A stretch of DNA of 64,000 nt, taken from assembly GCA_958009085.1 (NCBI GenBank), contig OY253668.1, positions 1,302,001 to 1,366,000 on the forward strand. The letters are read 5' to 3'. Position numbers and translations under genes: made by a program. Below, piece by piece: positions 25,801 through 37,827 of this stretch. Position 1 is the first letter of the stretch. Each line of letters begins with the position of its first letter. The stretch comes from Protoeuglena noctilucae (lineage: Eukaryota; Chlorophyta; Pedinophyceae; Marsupiomonadales; Marsupiomonadaceae). Below the pieces are notes generated by a model. It did no database searches, was not told the DNA's origin, and saw only the letters and a list, made by a program, of their open reading frames with translations.

Positions 25801-26123
25801 CCGAAGTCAAATGCGAGGCCGCCCAGCTCCTCCAGATAGCCCTCCAAGTCCGCTGCGGAGGCGCAAAGAAACTTGTCAGCGACGTTCCCGGGCTCTAGAG
25901 GGACGGCGCGGACCGTGCGAGTCGCACGGACCCTCAGGCCGGGGAACGTCGTCAAGTCGCCGTGGCTCATCGCGCTGGGCATGCGGGAGGCCTGCGCGGC
26001 CAGGGATGCTCTCTCACCCGCTAGATCAATATTCCAATTCGCTGCCAGATCGCGGATGGGCTGGAGGAGGTTGGAGAACCGGCTCCACTCCCCGTCAGCG
26101 CCTCGCGTGGGCTGGCTGGCCAT
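22883..26123 (-). CDS. NCAPH2: Condensin-2 complex subunit H2 (kleisin beta)
   Basis: This kleisin subunit closes the SMC2-SMC4 ring in condensin II, which compacts chromosomes. The N-terminus is NLLQPIRDLAANWNIDLAGE, then LEELGGLAFDFGNGKKLNF with AEAALVIQ, and in the next exon VYSRKVEYLYTLVHEAKDFL. These match the CNDH2 N-terminal domain. A middle exon has DSWAPLDPRDASAAPAKPWR, corresponding to the family's PWxxLDPH...KPxKKG. The C-terminal exons carry RVEPLLEDQDRRGPFDMYED, then LLQLVNAGNV and SEHFGDYRAPSVA. The first intron uses a GC donor (25754). Large Ala/Gly/Asp-rich spacers lie between the conserved blocks. Some internal exon edges between 23600 and 25500 are approximate. The start at 26123 is the ATG just ahead of the conserved N-terminus. 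Confidence 0.88.
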
Positions 26124-26544
26124 GGCAGCGCGGTCTCCGGGCTAGCCGGCGCGCAGCGCCATGGGCGGGGTGGAGACTCGGGCGGCTTGCGATAATCCGG
26201 TGATCCAGGGCGCGAGGCGGGATGCCCAGACCAGCCGAGTCGACGGGGTTGTAAAAAGTTCAAAACCCCCGGACCGCCCTGCGCGTGCGCGTTGCTCGCT
26301 CTCTCTGCAACAGCCGCCAGCTTTGATTCGTGCTTGTGGCCGGCGCATCCGCTCACGGCGGACTCGGTTCGCCCCTGACGCGCGCCAGTGCACGGCCTGG
26401 CTTAGCCCAGAGGCGTTGCGATGACCAGGGCGACAAGGGCAGCCTCCGGCAAGCTACCCTGTTCAACACTGAGAGCATCAGCTAAGCTCGCCTCGTGGTC
26501 TGTTCCCTCTGGGCTCTGCTCTCTCATTTCACACGTGCGACGCG
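26124..26544. promoter_or_regulatory. Shared bidirectional promoter, NCAPH2 / NSE3
   Basis: About 420 bases lie between two opposing start codons of SMC-complex subunits. The centre (26240-26265) is AT-richer than the flanks. No TATA box or named element was recognised. Confidence 0.55.
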
Positions 26545-27887
26545 ATGTCCCGGGTCCGGGAGGGGGACCCGGGGCCATCGCGCGGCCGAGTCCCGAAGAG
26601 AGAAGAGCCTGCGGGGGACGGGGGACGCCGCGCTGCGGGGGGGCGCCGGCCACGCGCAGAGGGTGGGGATGCGGGTCCTCCAGAGGAAAATCAGGACTCT
26701 CCGGGGCCCACACTGAGCTCAAAGGTGGCGTACTACCGCAAGAAAGGGTGAGGGATGTGACTGGCCTAAAGGAAGCTGGCCGCTGGGTGGCACGGACTGC
26801 GCAAGGACTGCGCTGGGCATGCTGGGCCCCGCCCCGCTCGCGATGCCGCGGTCTGAGGCGTCGGTGAGCATCGGATGCGAGAGCTATCGCAGGGATGAGG
26901 CGCCTGCGAAGCTGATGGCGAAGGGTCTCTCAGTAGAGGTCGTGAAGCACATGGTGAACCAAGTCCAGCGGCAGGTGCTCTTCCTGCACGCCAGCAAGCC
27001 CGGCGAGCCAATAACCATGGCTATGCTGAAGGACTGCGTCCGGGAAGGCACCAACATGGGCCCGGCGAAGGTCCTCCGCCAGGTTATCGAGAGGGTGCAG
27101 GTGCGAGAGGGCGCGTGCGGTGTTCCAGGGATGGGTGCGGTGTCCCGGGGGTGTCCCGTCCTGAGCGCGAGACCGTTGCCGACGCAGTTTCTGCTGGTCA
27201 AGGACTTTGGGCTGGAGCTGCGGGAGGTGAACGGAGCAAGGGGGCTGGCGTACCGCGTCCTCTCTGTCATCGACGAGAGGCGCGTGGACGAGCTGGTGGG
27301 GCCTCGGGACTCGGCCAATGCGGGCCTCGAGGAGGAGTGGCAGTTGCGGGTGAGGGCCGGGCCTCGGCAAGCACAGGGCCGGCCGCGACCAGGCGTGGGC
27401 GACACCGGCACCTCGTAGACTCTCGCAGACGTTTGCGGTGCTGGTCATGTCCCTGATCTCCACGGCGGGAGGTCAGATTGCGGAGGAAGCGCTGTGGAAG
27501 CACCTGCAGCGCCTGGGCATTCGGGAGATCAAGACGGGGGCGCGGAGGGAGCCGCTGGACGTGCACACGCACAGCGGGGAGGCGCTTGCAATGCTGAAGA
27601 AGCGGGGGTTCGTGAAGGTCGTGACCGGGCCAGACGACGCGCCTGTGTTGGAAATCGGCCCGGTGCGTGCAGCCTGCGGCTGCTCGGCGGGCAGACGGTA
27701 GCGCCGGCTGCGAGCGCTGGATTCGCGACGCCGCGCCTTCCTGCACGTGCAGGGTGCGCGCGAGGAGATGGGTGGGATGGAGTCTTTGACGCGATGGCAC
27801 GACAAGAAGATGGACGAGTTCGGGCTGGCGGGCCCGGTCGCTGTCGACAACGATTCGGATGATTCTTCCATTGAGATCTTGGGCTGA
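26545..27887 (+). CDS. NSE3: NSE3, MAGE-domain subunit of the SMC5/6 complex
   Basis: NSE3, with NSE1 and NSE4, forms the regulatory head of SMC5/6, which handles recombination intermediates and DNA repair. Five exons chain in phase: 26545-26747, 26893-27100, 27188-27349, 27429-27662 and 27753-27887, giving 313 residues. After a basic, disordered N-terminus the MAGE homology domain begins with KLMAKGLSVEVVKHMVNQVQ. It continues with VKDFGLELREVNGARGLAY, VMSLISTAGGQIAEEALW and ALAMLKKRGFVKVV, and ends IGPGAREEMG, close to the family WGPRA. The tail is acidic (DNDSDDSSIEIL) and could resemble a SUMO-interacting motif. All introns are GT-AG. Only the MAGE family fits this pattern. NSE3 is the expected single member outside mammals. 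Confidence 0.87.
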
Positions 27888-28150
27888 GCCGGTTCCAGGT
27901 CGTCGCTAGCGCAAGGATGAGTGTATACCGTTGGCCTGCGCTGGTCCAGCGTGGGAGCTTGGACTTGGATTTTTAAAACACTGCGCCAGTGGGCGTCAGC
28001 ACCTGTGTTTGGCTGACATAGATCTAAGGATTATTACTGTCATTCTTTCAAGACACGAACCATATCAGACTCTTTGCCGACGGCGGATAGTCCGGCGGTC
28101 GCCCTAGCGGGCCGCGAGAGGCGCGTCGCGGCCCTGCATCTGCAGTTGCG

Positions 28151-30527
28151 ATGCTGCTCCTGCGCCAGCGATTGGTCGAAGAGGCTGGCGGATACCTACC
28201 GCATCGCCCGCAAGCATTTACGGTCACCAAATCCCAGCGGAGGCAGCCCGCGCACGATGCGGGGCCCGGGAGGGAGGAAAATGCGGCGTTGTTGGCGCGT
28301 CGGGAGCAGCTGGCGAGAGCCCTCTTGAGCATTCTCAACCAGCACAGGCCTGACAGGACCGACGCGTCGTCTCCGTCCCCTAGCGACGACGGCGGCGCCT
28401 CCGATGCGTCTGAGCCCTCCGCTTCCGGCGCCTCCGAGCCCCCTGCACCAAGCTCTGCTCACTGGGTGCGCGTCGCGGTTGAGACCTTGTCCTCCCGCCG
28501 TCGCCGACCGAGGCGGACGGCGCAGACGCAGACCGTGGCTTCAGGGGAGGACGCCGACAGCGACAGCGACCCCGGCAGCGTCCATGAGCCCCCCCATGTC
28601 AGGGACACCGACACCCAGGCGAGCACGTCGGGCGTTTAGCAGCTGGCAAACGCATGCACGTGCCCTCGGCCATGCACGTGGCGATACCACCCACCCCTCT
28701 CCGCAGACGGCGTCGTGGCAGGGGAAGAAGCGGGCCCAGCACACAGGGGGCACCAAGGGCGTCGACGAGCTCAAGGAGTGGTCGGAGGCGTCGGAGAGCT
28801 GGCTGGGCGCGGACGACGACCCGCGCCGGCGCGAGGAGGACGAGGCGGTGGCGAGGCTGCACCCGGAGGGCGTGAGGTACCGCAGGCAACAGCGGGCGAC
28901 GCCAGGCGTGGAGAAAGCGGGAGAGGAGGGAGGGCGGTTACCTTCCACGGGGCTGGACGCCGCCACTCCTGAGAGGCGCTCCATCGGCGGGTCGGGGTGG
29001 CAACGGGGCCCTTCCGCGAGCCCGCTTGCGGCAGACGCGAGTGCCAGCACCCTTCCACCGGTGCGGACGCGGAGCCGCAACAGCTCGGTGCGCGCCTTGT
29101 CCCGCCAGGACACGCGGGGGTCCGTGGGCATGTGGGAGCCGCACGACCCTCCCACCTCGCCCACCTTTCGCCGGCGGCCCTTCTCGCGGAGTGAGAGCCT
29201 GTCGCCGGGCCCAAGAGACCGGCCGCAGCCGCCGCTTGTAAGGCGGTCCCAGACCCAAACCCACATCCGGCACGTCTCGCCGTGGGGCTCCGCCGCGCGC
29301 GCTGACGGGGCTCGGGCACGGCACTCGCACGGGAGCGACAGCGATGGGAGCTCAAGCGCTGCCGGGCGTCGGAGCTCCGAGTACGACGATACCTTTGAGC
29401 CCTACGAGTCCCCGCATCGAATCTCGGCAGCGCACCGGACCTCGGCTGTGCGTGAGTCGTCCCAGGCGCCCGCCGGGCAGGCAGCCGGTGCGTGGGCAGG
29501 GCGCGAGGAGCAATAATTTTGACGCAGGGCTTTGCGGCTCACTGCTGCGAACCTCGGCATCTCATTCCCGCTGCAGAAGTCACCTCGCCGCCGGTGCCAG
29601 CGAGGCAGGACTCCATAGGGCGGGCGGGCTTGGAGCACGTCCACCTGCCGCCCCTGGCACACCGAGACGGGCAAGCGCAGGCAAATGATCAGAGAAGCGA
29701 GGTCCAGAATGCGGCGGTAGGAGGCGCGGAGTCCTTCGTTGAGTGTGCGCCGATGATGCTGTCGAGCGGCAAGGTGACTCTCGGGACGCATTGCTCGCCA
29801 ACAGCGCGCCTCGCTCCATGAGCAGCCATCTGCGGTATCGATCAATCCAGCCGCGCTCATGCATACGCAGCTGTCGCAGCTCGCGCCTCTGCCGGAGGTC
29901 CCGAGCGAGGAGTCGGCGGTGGCGTCAATCAACGCGTCCCCACAAGACACCTCTGTGAGCGAGAGCAGGCACGCCACGAGCCCGGAGGCCCCGCCGCTGC
30001 CATCGGTGCGCAGCAGCCAGCTGCCGGGCCTCAGCGACGTCGTGCAAGACACGCCCACGGTGCCCGTCGCATGGCAGACACCCGTCGCGTCATTGGCAGC
30101 CACGGACACGGCGACCACGGCCACGGCGTCCTGGAGCCACAGAGTCTCTTCCGTGCCGCAACGGTGCCCGGCCGCCTCGCAGTCCATGCGCGTCATCCCC
30201 ATGGGCGCCAGTGAGTGCAGGACTGGCGCTGGGCACAGCAGCGCAAAAAACTGACATCGTATAGATTAGCGCAGTGCTGGGTGTCGGCACATGAGTATGG
30301 TCCCATGCGTCGACTATAAGATCGCACTCCCCACCTCGGCCCCCGCAGACCTCAACGCCACGGCGCCTGCCGCAGTCCCCGCCATCCCTGCCATGACGGT
30401 GCCCCAGCACTCCCACGCCACCATCGAGCCTGCCACCGCGCCTCTCCGGCGCACCGTGAGCCTCGCTCAAGGCCGAGGCTCCATGGCCGCCGCGTTTGGC
30501 TTCCAACGCAAGCAGAAGCCGAGTTAG
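28151..30527 (+). CDS. Ser/Pro/Arg-rich disordered protein, function unknown
   Basis: Five exons chain in phase (28151-28618, 28707-29487, 29577-29716, 29871-30210, 30349-30527), giving about 635 residues. I recognise no folded domain. Near the N-terminus is a helical stretch, ENAALLARREQLARALLSIL, that could form a coiled coil. The rest is Ser-, Pro-, Arg- and Asp-rich and likely disordered. A short acidic-aromatic element, SSEYDDTFEPYES, stands out near the end of exon 2. Similar DDFExYES-type motifs recur in centrosomal and ciliary proteins, but that link is only a suggestion. Intron 1 uses a GC donor (28619). The start is uncertain: 28151 is the first in-frame ATG, but an upstream exon could exist. 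The 3' end lies 91 bases from the convergent DDB1-like gene. Confidence 0.6.
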
Positions 30528-30618
30528 CAGTCGAATGCGCCTCCGCTCCTCAGCTATAGAATGCGTGATGCTTCAAAGCCACCATGACATTTCACAATTA
30601 CTAGTTCACGAGTCACCG

Positions 30619-33600
30619 TCACGGCCCCCTGTCCATCTCGCCCAAGCTACCGTCCCGCGTCACCACCAGCACCCTCCCATGTCTTACTGGTGCCACCACC
30701 CCCCCCGTCGCTGCCGCGCCCGACCCGCCGTTGCTCTCTACCGCTGTGGTCATCGTCAGGCGCGCGACGCGGGGAGCCTGGCCAGCACCGCGCCTTGACC
30801 CTGACACGAGCCCTGACAGCGCTGCCAGTCCCTCCGGCCCCGTGTCCTCCATGAGCACCGGCAGCATCCCTGACTCAGCTGCGTCTGACATGAAGGCCAG
30901 GGCGTCAGAAACAGCGGATGACCCAGGGCCTGGGTCCACCGATGCCGCCCACACACTGTCCGCCCCGCACACGACCCACGACCACGGCCCGGCGCCCGCA
31001 CAGCTCCCCGCGCCCGCCGCATCTATGTGCTGAGGCGCTCCGGCCCCGTTCCTTGTGCTTTGCGCGCCGGCTGGCCCAAGATCGCCGTTGCTTGTCGCAG
31101 GACCCAGGTCTGCCACGGCGATCCCGGCATCCGCTGCAGCCTCGGGCACGCACGCCGCCATGGCCAGGATGGGACGAGCGCCGAGGTCCCGGCACTCCAC
31201 CACGAAGGGCGGCTGGAAAGGGCCGCTGCAACAGACACGGTGGGGCGTGCCAGCAGCCGCGGCCAAGCTCGTAACGGCGCCACCGCCCGGGGCGCGCAGG
31301 CAGCACGTTGCCTCCGCCACCACCCGCTGATGGAGCGGGGCTGACGCAACTCCAGCGGCCACGACGGGCGGAGCCGTGGCTGCATGCGGTACCTGGCCGC
31401 TACCGCCGTCACCCTCGGCTGTGCCCTGCATCGCCTCCTGCAGCGCGGCGTCTAACGACGACGGGTCCCCGGCGCCCTCCGCGGTCGCTGCCAGCGCCTC
31501 TGTCGCGGCCTGCACCGCGGCAGATGCCCTGCGACCCTCAGCGTCCACCCTGAGTGCGACAAGGTGCACGTCGGGACCGCAGGCGACCAGCAGCGTCGCG
31601 TCGGCAGGGGTCGCTTCGTCTCTCCCACGCGTGGCGCTCGGATGCGCCGAGGAGGCTGCCGGGGCCGCGCCGCCTCTCCCGCGCGCTGGGGCGCCCGGCG
31701 GCACCCCTAGGCCCTGCCGTGTTTCTGACGTGACGCCAACCCCCGTGACCCCTGCGGCGTCCCCGGGCACTTCCACCCGAGAATCCTCCGACGCGATCTC
31801 CACCGCCAGCACCGCCGTGGGTGGGGCCGGCAGGGGCAGGCTCGCGTGCAGGAGGAGCGTCATGGAGTCGCGTGGCTGACCCCGGATGGCCTCCCTCCGA
31901 GCCTCAATGATGGACAGGACTCCCAGGTCGTGGGGGAGCTGGCGGTGGTCCTGCGCACAGCACGGGCCCGGCCTTGTCCTTGCAGCCCTCTCATGCCATG
32001 CGTGCATGAGACCAGGCAGGGAAGCGCGTGAGGCGATAAAGGGCTGCCAGTCGCCCACCTGGACGCTGAACGTGCCGTTGCCGGGACTCTCGACGCAAGA
32101 GCACAGGGCGAGCATCTCCCGGCCATTGCCCAAGGTGCCGTCACTGGAAGTCGCCTCCTGTCCAGCTCCGTTGTCGTCGCGTGAACGCGATCGGAACGCG
32201 CACAGGGCCACGGCGTGGTGCTCGGGGGACAGGTGCAACCGCGCCGCGACAAACAGCGAGGCGGGGTCCAGCAACACCAGATCCTGGCAGCCTGACGCGG
32301 GGTCCCTGGCAATCACGGCCAGCATGCCTGTGGAACCCAGGTCCACCATCGCCGTCACCTCGTCCCCCTGCATGCGCAAACAGCGCCAGCGCCACTTTCA
32401 AACATCGATCCGACGCCTCAGAACGTCTCACAACGCCAGTCATCGGCATTGGATCCCCCGGCCTCACCGGCAGACATCGGTGCAGGCGGGGCGCCACGGT
32501 GCCCCGGACCCAGCCATCGCGGATGACTCCGTCCCTGTCGCCAAACAGGCACCGCCAGGAAGGCCCCACTCCGGCATCTGCCTCCGCCCACGTCCCCAGG
32601 GCGCTGGCCACTCCAGTGTCGCCCCGCTCGCTCCCGCCCCCGCTTGCCCCGCCATGGCAAGCAGCGACGGGCAGCACGAACGCTAACCCGAGGCCGTCCC
32701 GTGGTGCCTCGGCTACCACGGGCGTGGCATCGATGTGAGTGGGACCGATGCAGAGACGCACGACGCGGTCGCCGACTGCCAGCAGCGAAGGCGAGGCATC
32801 CGGGGCGTCCGGCAGTAACGTAACCGACACGGACGTGTCACCGAGGCGTAGCCGTTCCCATGACAAGGTCTCTTGCGCCACTGACGCGTGGGCCCCACTC
32901 CGCCCCGCACCCCTCGCCGCCTTTGCCCCCCTCAACCCCACACCGTGAGCCCCCGATACATCAGTGACCCTGGCAGCCGCCAACGTACCATCCGCCATCC
33001 CCAAGACGCACCACGTCGCCCCTTCGCCTTTTTGGGTCGCACCGGCCAGTACCAGGGAACGGGCGGGGCACGCGTGGCCCAGTGCAATGCTTATGAAAGG
33101 CTGGCTGGAGCCCCACTGCCCCAGGAGAAGCTCCGGTGCCTCACTGGCACCCCACGTGCACAGAGCCACGAGGGGGGCTGCCTGGGCGCTGCCTCCCGTC
33201 CCGCATGTGCAGCACGCCACCTGGGTGCCCGCCATGCGCCACGTGCTGACGGGCGCAAAAACCGAGGCGCCCGGCGAAGCGCGTCGCAGATCCAGCATGT
33301 GCAACGCATCGGCAGTCGCCAGCAGGACGCGCGACCCCACCGCAAAGGCCGTGACCACGCGTCCCGTGTTGGGAGGGCGCCATCTGCCGATGCTCTCGGC
33401 GTCCACCTGGGCTCCGTCGGGCCGCCCTCGCAGGCGGAAGACGGCGGCTCCGTCGGCGGTGACCTGCACAGCCGCCTCGTCGTGAACCGGGCCGGCAAAG
33501 ATCGTCTCTGCGTCATGATAGAAGGCGCCTCGGCATGCCGCCGTGACGTCCTGCCAAGACCCTGCCCTGCCAGAGAGGAGCGCCAGGGAGGTGGCGTTCG

Positions 33601-35838
33601 ACACGGCGTCGCTGATGAGGCACGCGCACTGCGGAGGCGTGACGATGCAGGCAGATGTAACGCAGTGGCTTGCCACCAGGCATTGCCTCAGCACAGCTGC
33701 AGCTCGGCCATCACAGCGGCTCATGACGTTGCGACATGCGCGGGGCCGAGTCATGAGCACGCACCGCTCCCTCCGTGCCATGCACCGGCACCGCAAAGGC
33801 GCCCGACACACGCCGCCCCGTGTCCAGAGCCTGCGACCCTGCCTCCTCCTGCATCGCAACTCCAACAGACCCGACCCACACGCCCGCATCCTCCTCGGAC
33901 CCACCCGCCACCGCGACTCTGCCCCCGGCCAGCGTCCCCGCCGCCCACCGCATCGCACCCGCGCCCTCCGCTGGGCCCTCGCAGGGCAGGAAACGCAAGC
34001 AGCGTGGCCAGGCCCGCAGTTGGTGGTCCAGCGGAACCACGCAAGCGTGCGCGACGATCGCGGAACCCGACCGGAGAGCCTCGGTTGATAAGAGCGACAG
34101 GCGCAGGACGCCTGACGGAGACAGCACCGCCAGCCACGCATTGCCGGGCGCCGTGGTCCTCGCCGCCGCAGCCCCGGCAGCCATCTTGGATCCCTGCCAA
34201 AGCACGGATGCCCGGGACCCCAGCGGCGCACACAATGCCTCCTCGCGTGGCCCACCCTGCGCTGCAGCACGTTCGCTGGCCACGGCTGAGGGGCCTGGGC
34301 CGGACCGCCCCTCCCGCGGCGTCTTCTCCTTCCCCGTGGGATCTGCCTGTGCTGTGACTTTGCCAGTAACTTTGCCGGTGGCGACGTCCAGGATCAGGGC
34401 ATGCCCCGGTGAGGGCGTCAGAGCCACCAGGGCAGCTGACGAGGGAGCCACGCCCGGGGCAGCCAAGGTGGACAAGGGCGGGAAGCCGTCCGGCACCGTC
34501 GCACGCCACTTCGGCCCCTCCTGTGCCAGAAACGTCACCCCGGTGGGGTCCAGGACGGCGACGCCCGAGAGGGCCGCGTCGCCCGCGTCCACCCGGACGA
34601 GCTGGCACGCCATGGGGTGCAGGTTCTTGACGGACCACGGCCCCTTCTGCGGTATTGGGACAGCTAGGCGGAGATGAGGGCGGCGCACAGGGTGCTGCTG
34701 CCAACTCGACTGGGGCCTGCTGAGGATACCGTCGCAATTAGCGAGACGGAGACGAAGCCTAGCACTCGCACGTGCATATGCACCGTCATGGAATTGCAGG
34801 GCAGCATCCCCGAGGGACTTGCCTCGAGTCGGGCATCGCTGCCGTCGAGGCGAAAGGCGACGCAGGACAGGTGCACCACGCGGGCATTGGCCGCGGGGAT
34901 GTGGTCCCGATGGAGCGCGCAGAGCAGCGCATTGCCGAGGAGGTCGACGCCCCTGGGAGGGCAGTGAAGGCACGGAGCGTCAGGGGGAGGAAGTGAGACA
35001 GTCGCTAGCAATGGCTAACAACGAGGCGTGCTCATGGCGGCCGCGGGCACGCCGCCAGGCATGCTCGTGAGGTCAGCTGCGCACAAGGGCCAGGTGTGTC
35101 ATGACACGCACCCTGGGATGGGCAGGAATTCCAACGCAAGGACCTCGGTGACGACGTCGCCCCTCGCGCTGTGCTTGCCCACTGCGGTCGGCCACGGCAC
35201 GCTGCACAGGGCGGGTGCCGCGCGCAGCGCTGAAGGGGCGCGGTCGCTGCTGCTGGTCCCCTGCGCTTCGATGCTCACAGACACGCAGTCAATCCAGCCC
35301 GCCTTGGTGCAGGATGCCTGCAGGACCCCTTCCCCGGCCACGTGCGGGGCGGAGAAGCATTGTCCCTCCACTTGGTCAAGAGACGCTGGGGCCAGAGCGG
35401 AGGCCAGGGGCCCGAACGACACGGCAGGGGCCCCAGCATCCGGACTTTGCACCGACGCGACGCATGCGGCGCCCGAGTAGAAGCGGAAAAAGACAAGGGA
35501 TGATGACTGCGAGTCAGGCCTGACAGAGGAGAGGTGTGCGACCGCGCCAGCCTGCAGGGGAAGCGACAGATGCGTTCGGACTTCCAGCTCCGTTGCGCGC
35601 GGACAGCGCTGGCGAGCGTCACTGCCGCGCACGCTACGTGCTCTATTAGCCAACTTACGTCGATAGGAAGCTCTCCACCGTACGTGGCCACGGGGCAAAG
35701 CGCGGGCTGCGCGTCGGACTCGAGGCCCACTGCCCACGCCCCCGCGCTGTCGACAAGCAACAACACGCCCGCCCCGCCGTCGCAGGGCACTATCGCACAC
35801 GCGAAGATGGCGCGGGAGCGGTGCAGAGACGCCAGCAT
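30619..35838 (-). CDS. DDB1-like triple beta-propeller protein
   Basis: Six exons chain in phase: 35838-35659, 35551-35112, 34952-34772, 34646-33765, 33628-32432 and 32367-30619, giving 1542 residues. DDB1 is the adaptor of CUL4 ubiquitin ligases and binds UV-damaged DNA with DDB2. Support comes from the MMS1_N-type KGPWSVKNLH (DDB1 has KGPW). Further on come LVALCTWGASEAPELLLGQW, then CVLGMADGTLAAARV, LRLGDTSVSVTLLPD, and LVLLDPASLFVAARLHLSPE. These align in order with DDB1's propellers B and C. The protein is about 400 residues longer than DDB1 because of Ala/Gly-rich loops. It ends at RVLVVTRDGSLGEMDRG, where DDB1 has another helical segment of about 80 residues. The N-terminal propeller is poorly matched, and the start may lie further upstream. 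It could be a divergent paralogue rather than the main DDB1. Confidence 0.72.
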
Positions 35839-36182
35839 GCCCGCGATGGCGCAACCCCTGCAGCCATCCCAGGGCTAGGTTTGCAGCCTCTCAATGACAA
35901 TGGTTCTATGCCATGCGCGGCATGTTGACGTGCTTCACACACCAACTGCACCGAGGTCGCGAGAAAAGGCAACAGAGGTCGCTAATTGCTGATTGTGGGT
36001 ACCCTAGCGGTACCCTAGGCTGGCGGCGCCAGTGGGAAAGGGCATCGACGGAGAGGAACTCGACCTAGAGGAACAAAGCAGCGGGGCCTAGCAGCAAGAG
36101 CAAACAGCGGCGACACCCAGCAACTCAGGGAAGCCTGGACTCCACGCCCTGAAAACAAGAGCGAGCAGTGCTTGGTGGAACT
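35839..36182. other. Intergenic, 344 bases
   Basis: This separates two tandem minus-strand genes: it holds the promoter of the DDB1-like gene and the 3' end of the F-box/ankyrin gene. A near-duplicate GGTACCCTAG-like pair occurs at 35999-36020. Nothing else was recognised. Confidence 0.4.
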
Positions 36183-37567
36183 TCACGGCCGACCGGCGAC
36201 GCCGTCCTGGCCCACCAGGAGCTCCAGGTCGCCAGGGGTCCTCCCGCCATGGTCCCGTGCCTCCGGATCAGCCCCCCGCCTCTGAAGGAAGGCCGCGACG
36301 TCCACGTTGCCCCGCTGCGCCGCGTAGTGCAGCGGCGTGTCCCCGACGCCGTCCCTCGCGTCCAGGTGCGCGCCCCATCCTAGCACCAGCGCCGCCGAGC
36401 AGACGTCCCCGCCCATGGCAGAGTAATGCAGGATTGTCTGCCCGAGGTAGTCGGAGTCAGCGGCGTCCGCCCCTCGCTTCAGCAAGGCCTCCACGGCCGC
36501 CCAGTGGCCCCACCTCGCCGCGTGCAGCAGGGGCGTCTGCCCGGTGCGGTCCGTCGCGGACGGGTCGGCCCCTCCCTCCAACAGCGCCACCAGCGCCTCC
36601 ATATGGCCGTTCTCCGCCGCGTAATGCAACGCAGTCTGGCCCATGGGATCGATGGCCCCCACCGAGGCCCCGCGGCTGAGGAGGAGGCGGATGGCGCCCA
36701 CGTGGCCGCCCAGCGCCGCGCAGTGCAGGACCGTGCCGTTGGTGCTCGTTGCGTTGACGTCCAGTCCGCTGTCCATGAGCACAGCCACGGCGTTTACGTG
36801 GCCCATCAGCGCCGCGCAATGGAGGGCCGTGCGCCCGTCTCCGTCCACGGCCGCCAGGTCCGCGCCGTGGTCAAAAAGCGCGGCCAGCGCCGCGCACTTG
36901 CCGAGCCTCGCAGCCAAGTGCAGAGGCGTCCCCTCATCCAAGCCAGCGCCGTCCGCCAGGGCCTCCATGCTCCTCGTGCCGGCCGCCCCGAGGACCCTGC
37001 CGATCGCCTACGGCAGCGCCTCGTCCGGGAGCGCCGTGATCAGGAGCCGAAGCACGCGCAAGTACGGCGCGCTCCCCGCGATGACCGCAGGCCAGACCAT
37101 GCCCTTGGCTGCCAGGTGCTCGTCCATCCTCGTCGCACTCTCGCGGACGCTGTTGTGGCACGCGTCCACCATCGCGCGCCAGTGCGTGGACACTGCTCGC
37201 GACACGCACGAATCCCTGCGGGGCAGCATGTCAATGACGAGCCTCTGCATGTCCGCCGGCAAGTCGTCCCAGCGCTTGACACCAACTGCCGGCTCCGAGT
37301 CGTTCGACTCCGCGTCAACCGGCCCGGGTTTCCCGGATTCTCCATGGCCAAGGCAGGGAGCACCTGCACCCAGCGACGGCCGTCACGTCACCGCTCCGCT
37401 GCCGACCCGGAGCTCGTGACGAGCAATACAAGACGGTCTGTCATCGATACGTCCCCAAGCGCGCTTCATCGAGCTTTCCGCTTCGCCACCTCACCCGCCA
37501 CCTCACCGCCACCCTCTCGCCGCGAGCCGCCCCGGCCTGCAGCCTCAGGCAAAGCAGCGTTGTTCAT
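36183..37567 (-). CDS. F-box and ankyrin-repeat protein
   Basis: Three exons in phase (37567-37507, 37363-37066, 36996-36183) give 390 residues. After a short N-terminus, an F-box-like segment reads RWDDLPADMQRLVIDMLPRR and CVSRAVSTHWRAMVD, which would bind SKP1 in an SCF ubiquitin ligase. The third exon encodes about seven ankyrin repeats with the canonical TPLHLAARLGK, TALHCAALMGH, TALHYAAENGH and TPLHYAAQRGN turns, a likely substrate-binding surface. Reading straight through exon 2 meets an in-frame TAG at 37008-37010. A 69-base GT-AG intron at 37065-36997 removes it and keeps phase, but its donor (CC|GTACTT) is weak. If that intron is not used, the F-box and ankyrin parts are separate or the gene is broken. 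Confidence 0.75.
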
Positions 37568-37827
37568 CTCGACGGACTGCTTGCTTCTCGCATTTTCATC
37601 CCAAGCGCCAATTGATGCGGCCAACTGAGCGTACGTTTTCAGCTTCCAACTGCGTCCCCGCCACCTTTCGCACGCCGTACGTCAGTGGGAGTGGCGTGAC
37701 TGGTTCATTGATTTCAACATGCAACGAATAAGAGGAAATTCTCACAACCCTCCCCGCCAGCACATGTGCTGGCGCAGGAAAGCTCCCGGACAAGGCATAC
37801 CAAAGAGGGTGTCACTATCAGGCCCGG

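Noticed and set aside
30918-34357. Several long plus-strand frames opposite the DDB1-like gene
   Set aside because: They are Pro/Ala/Arg-rich with no domains. The minus strand has conserved propeller motifs and consistent splice phases.
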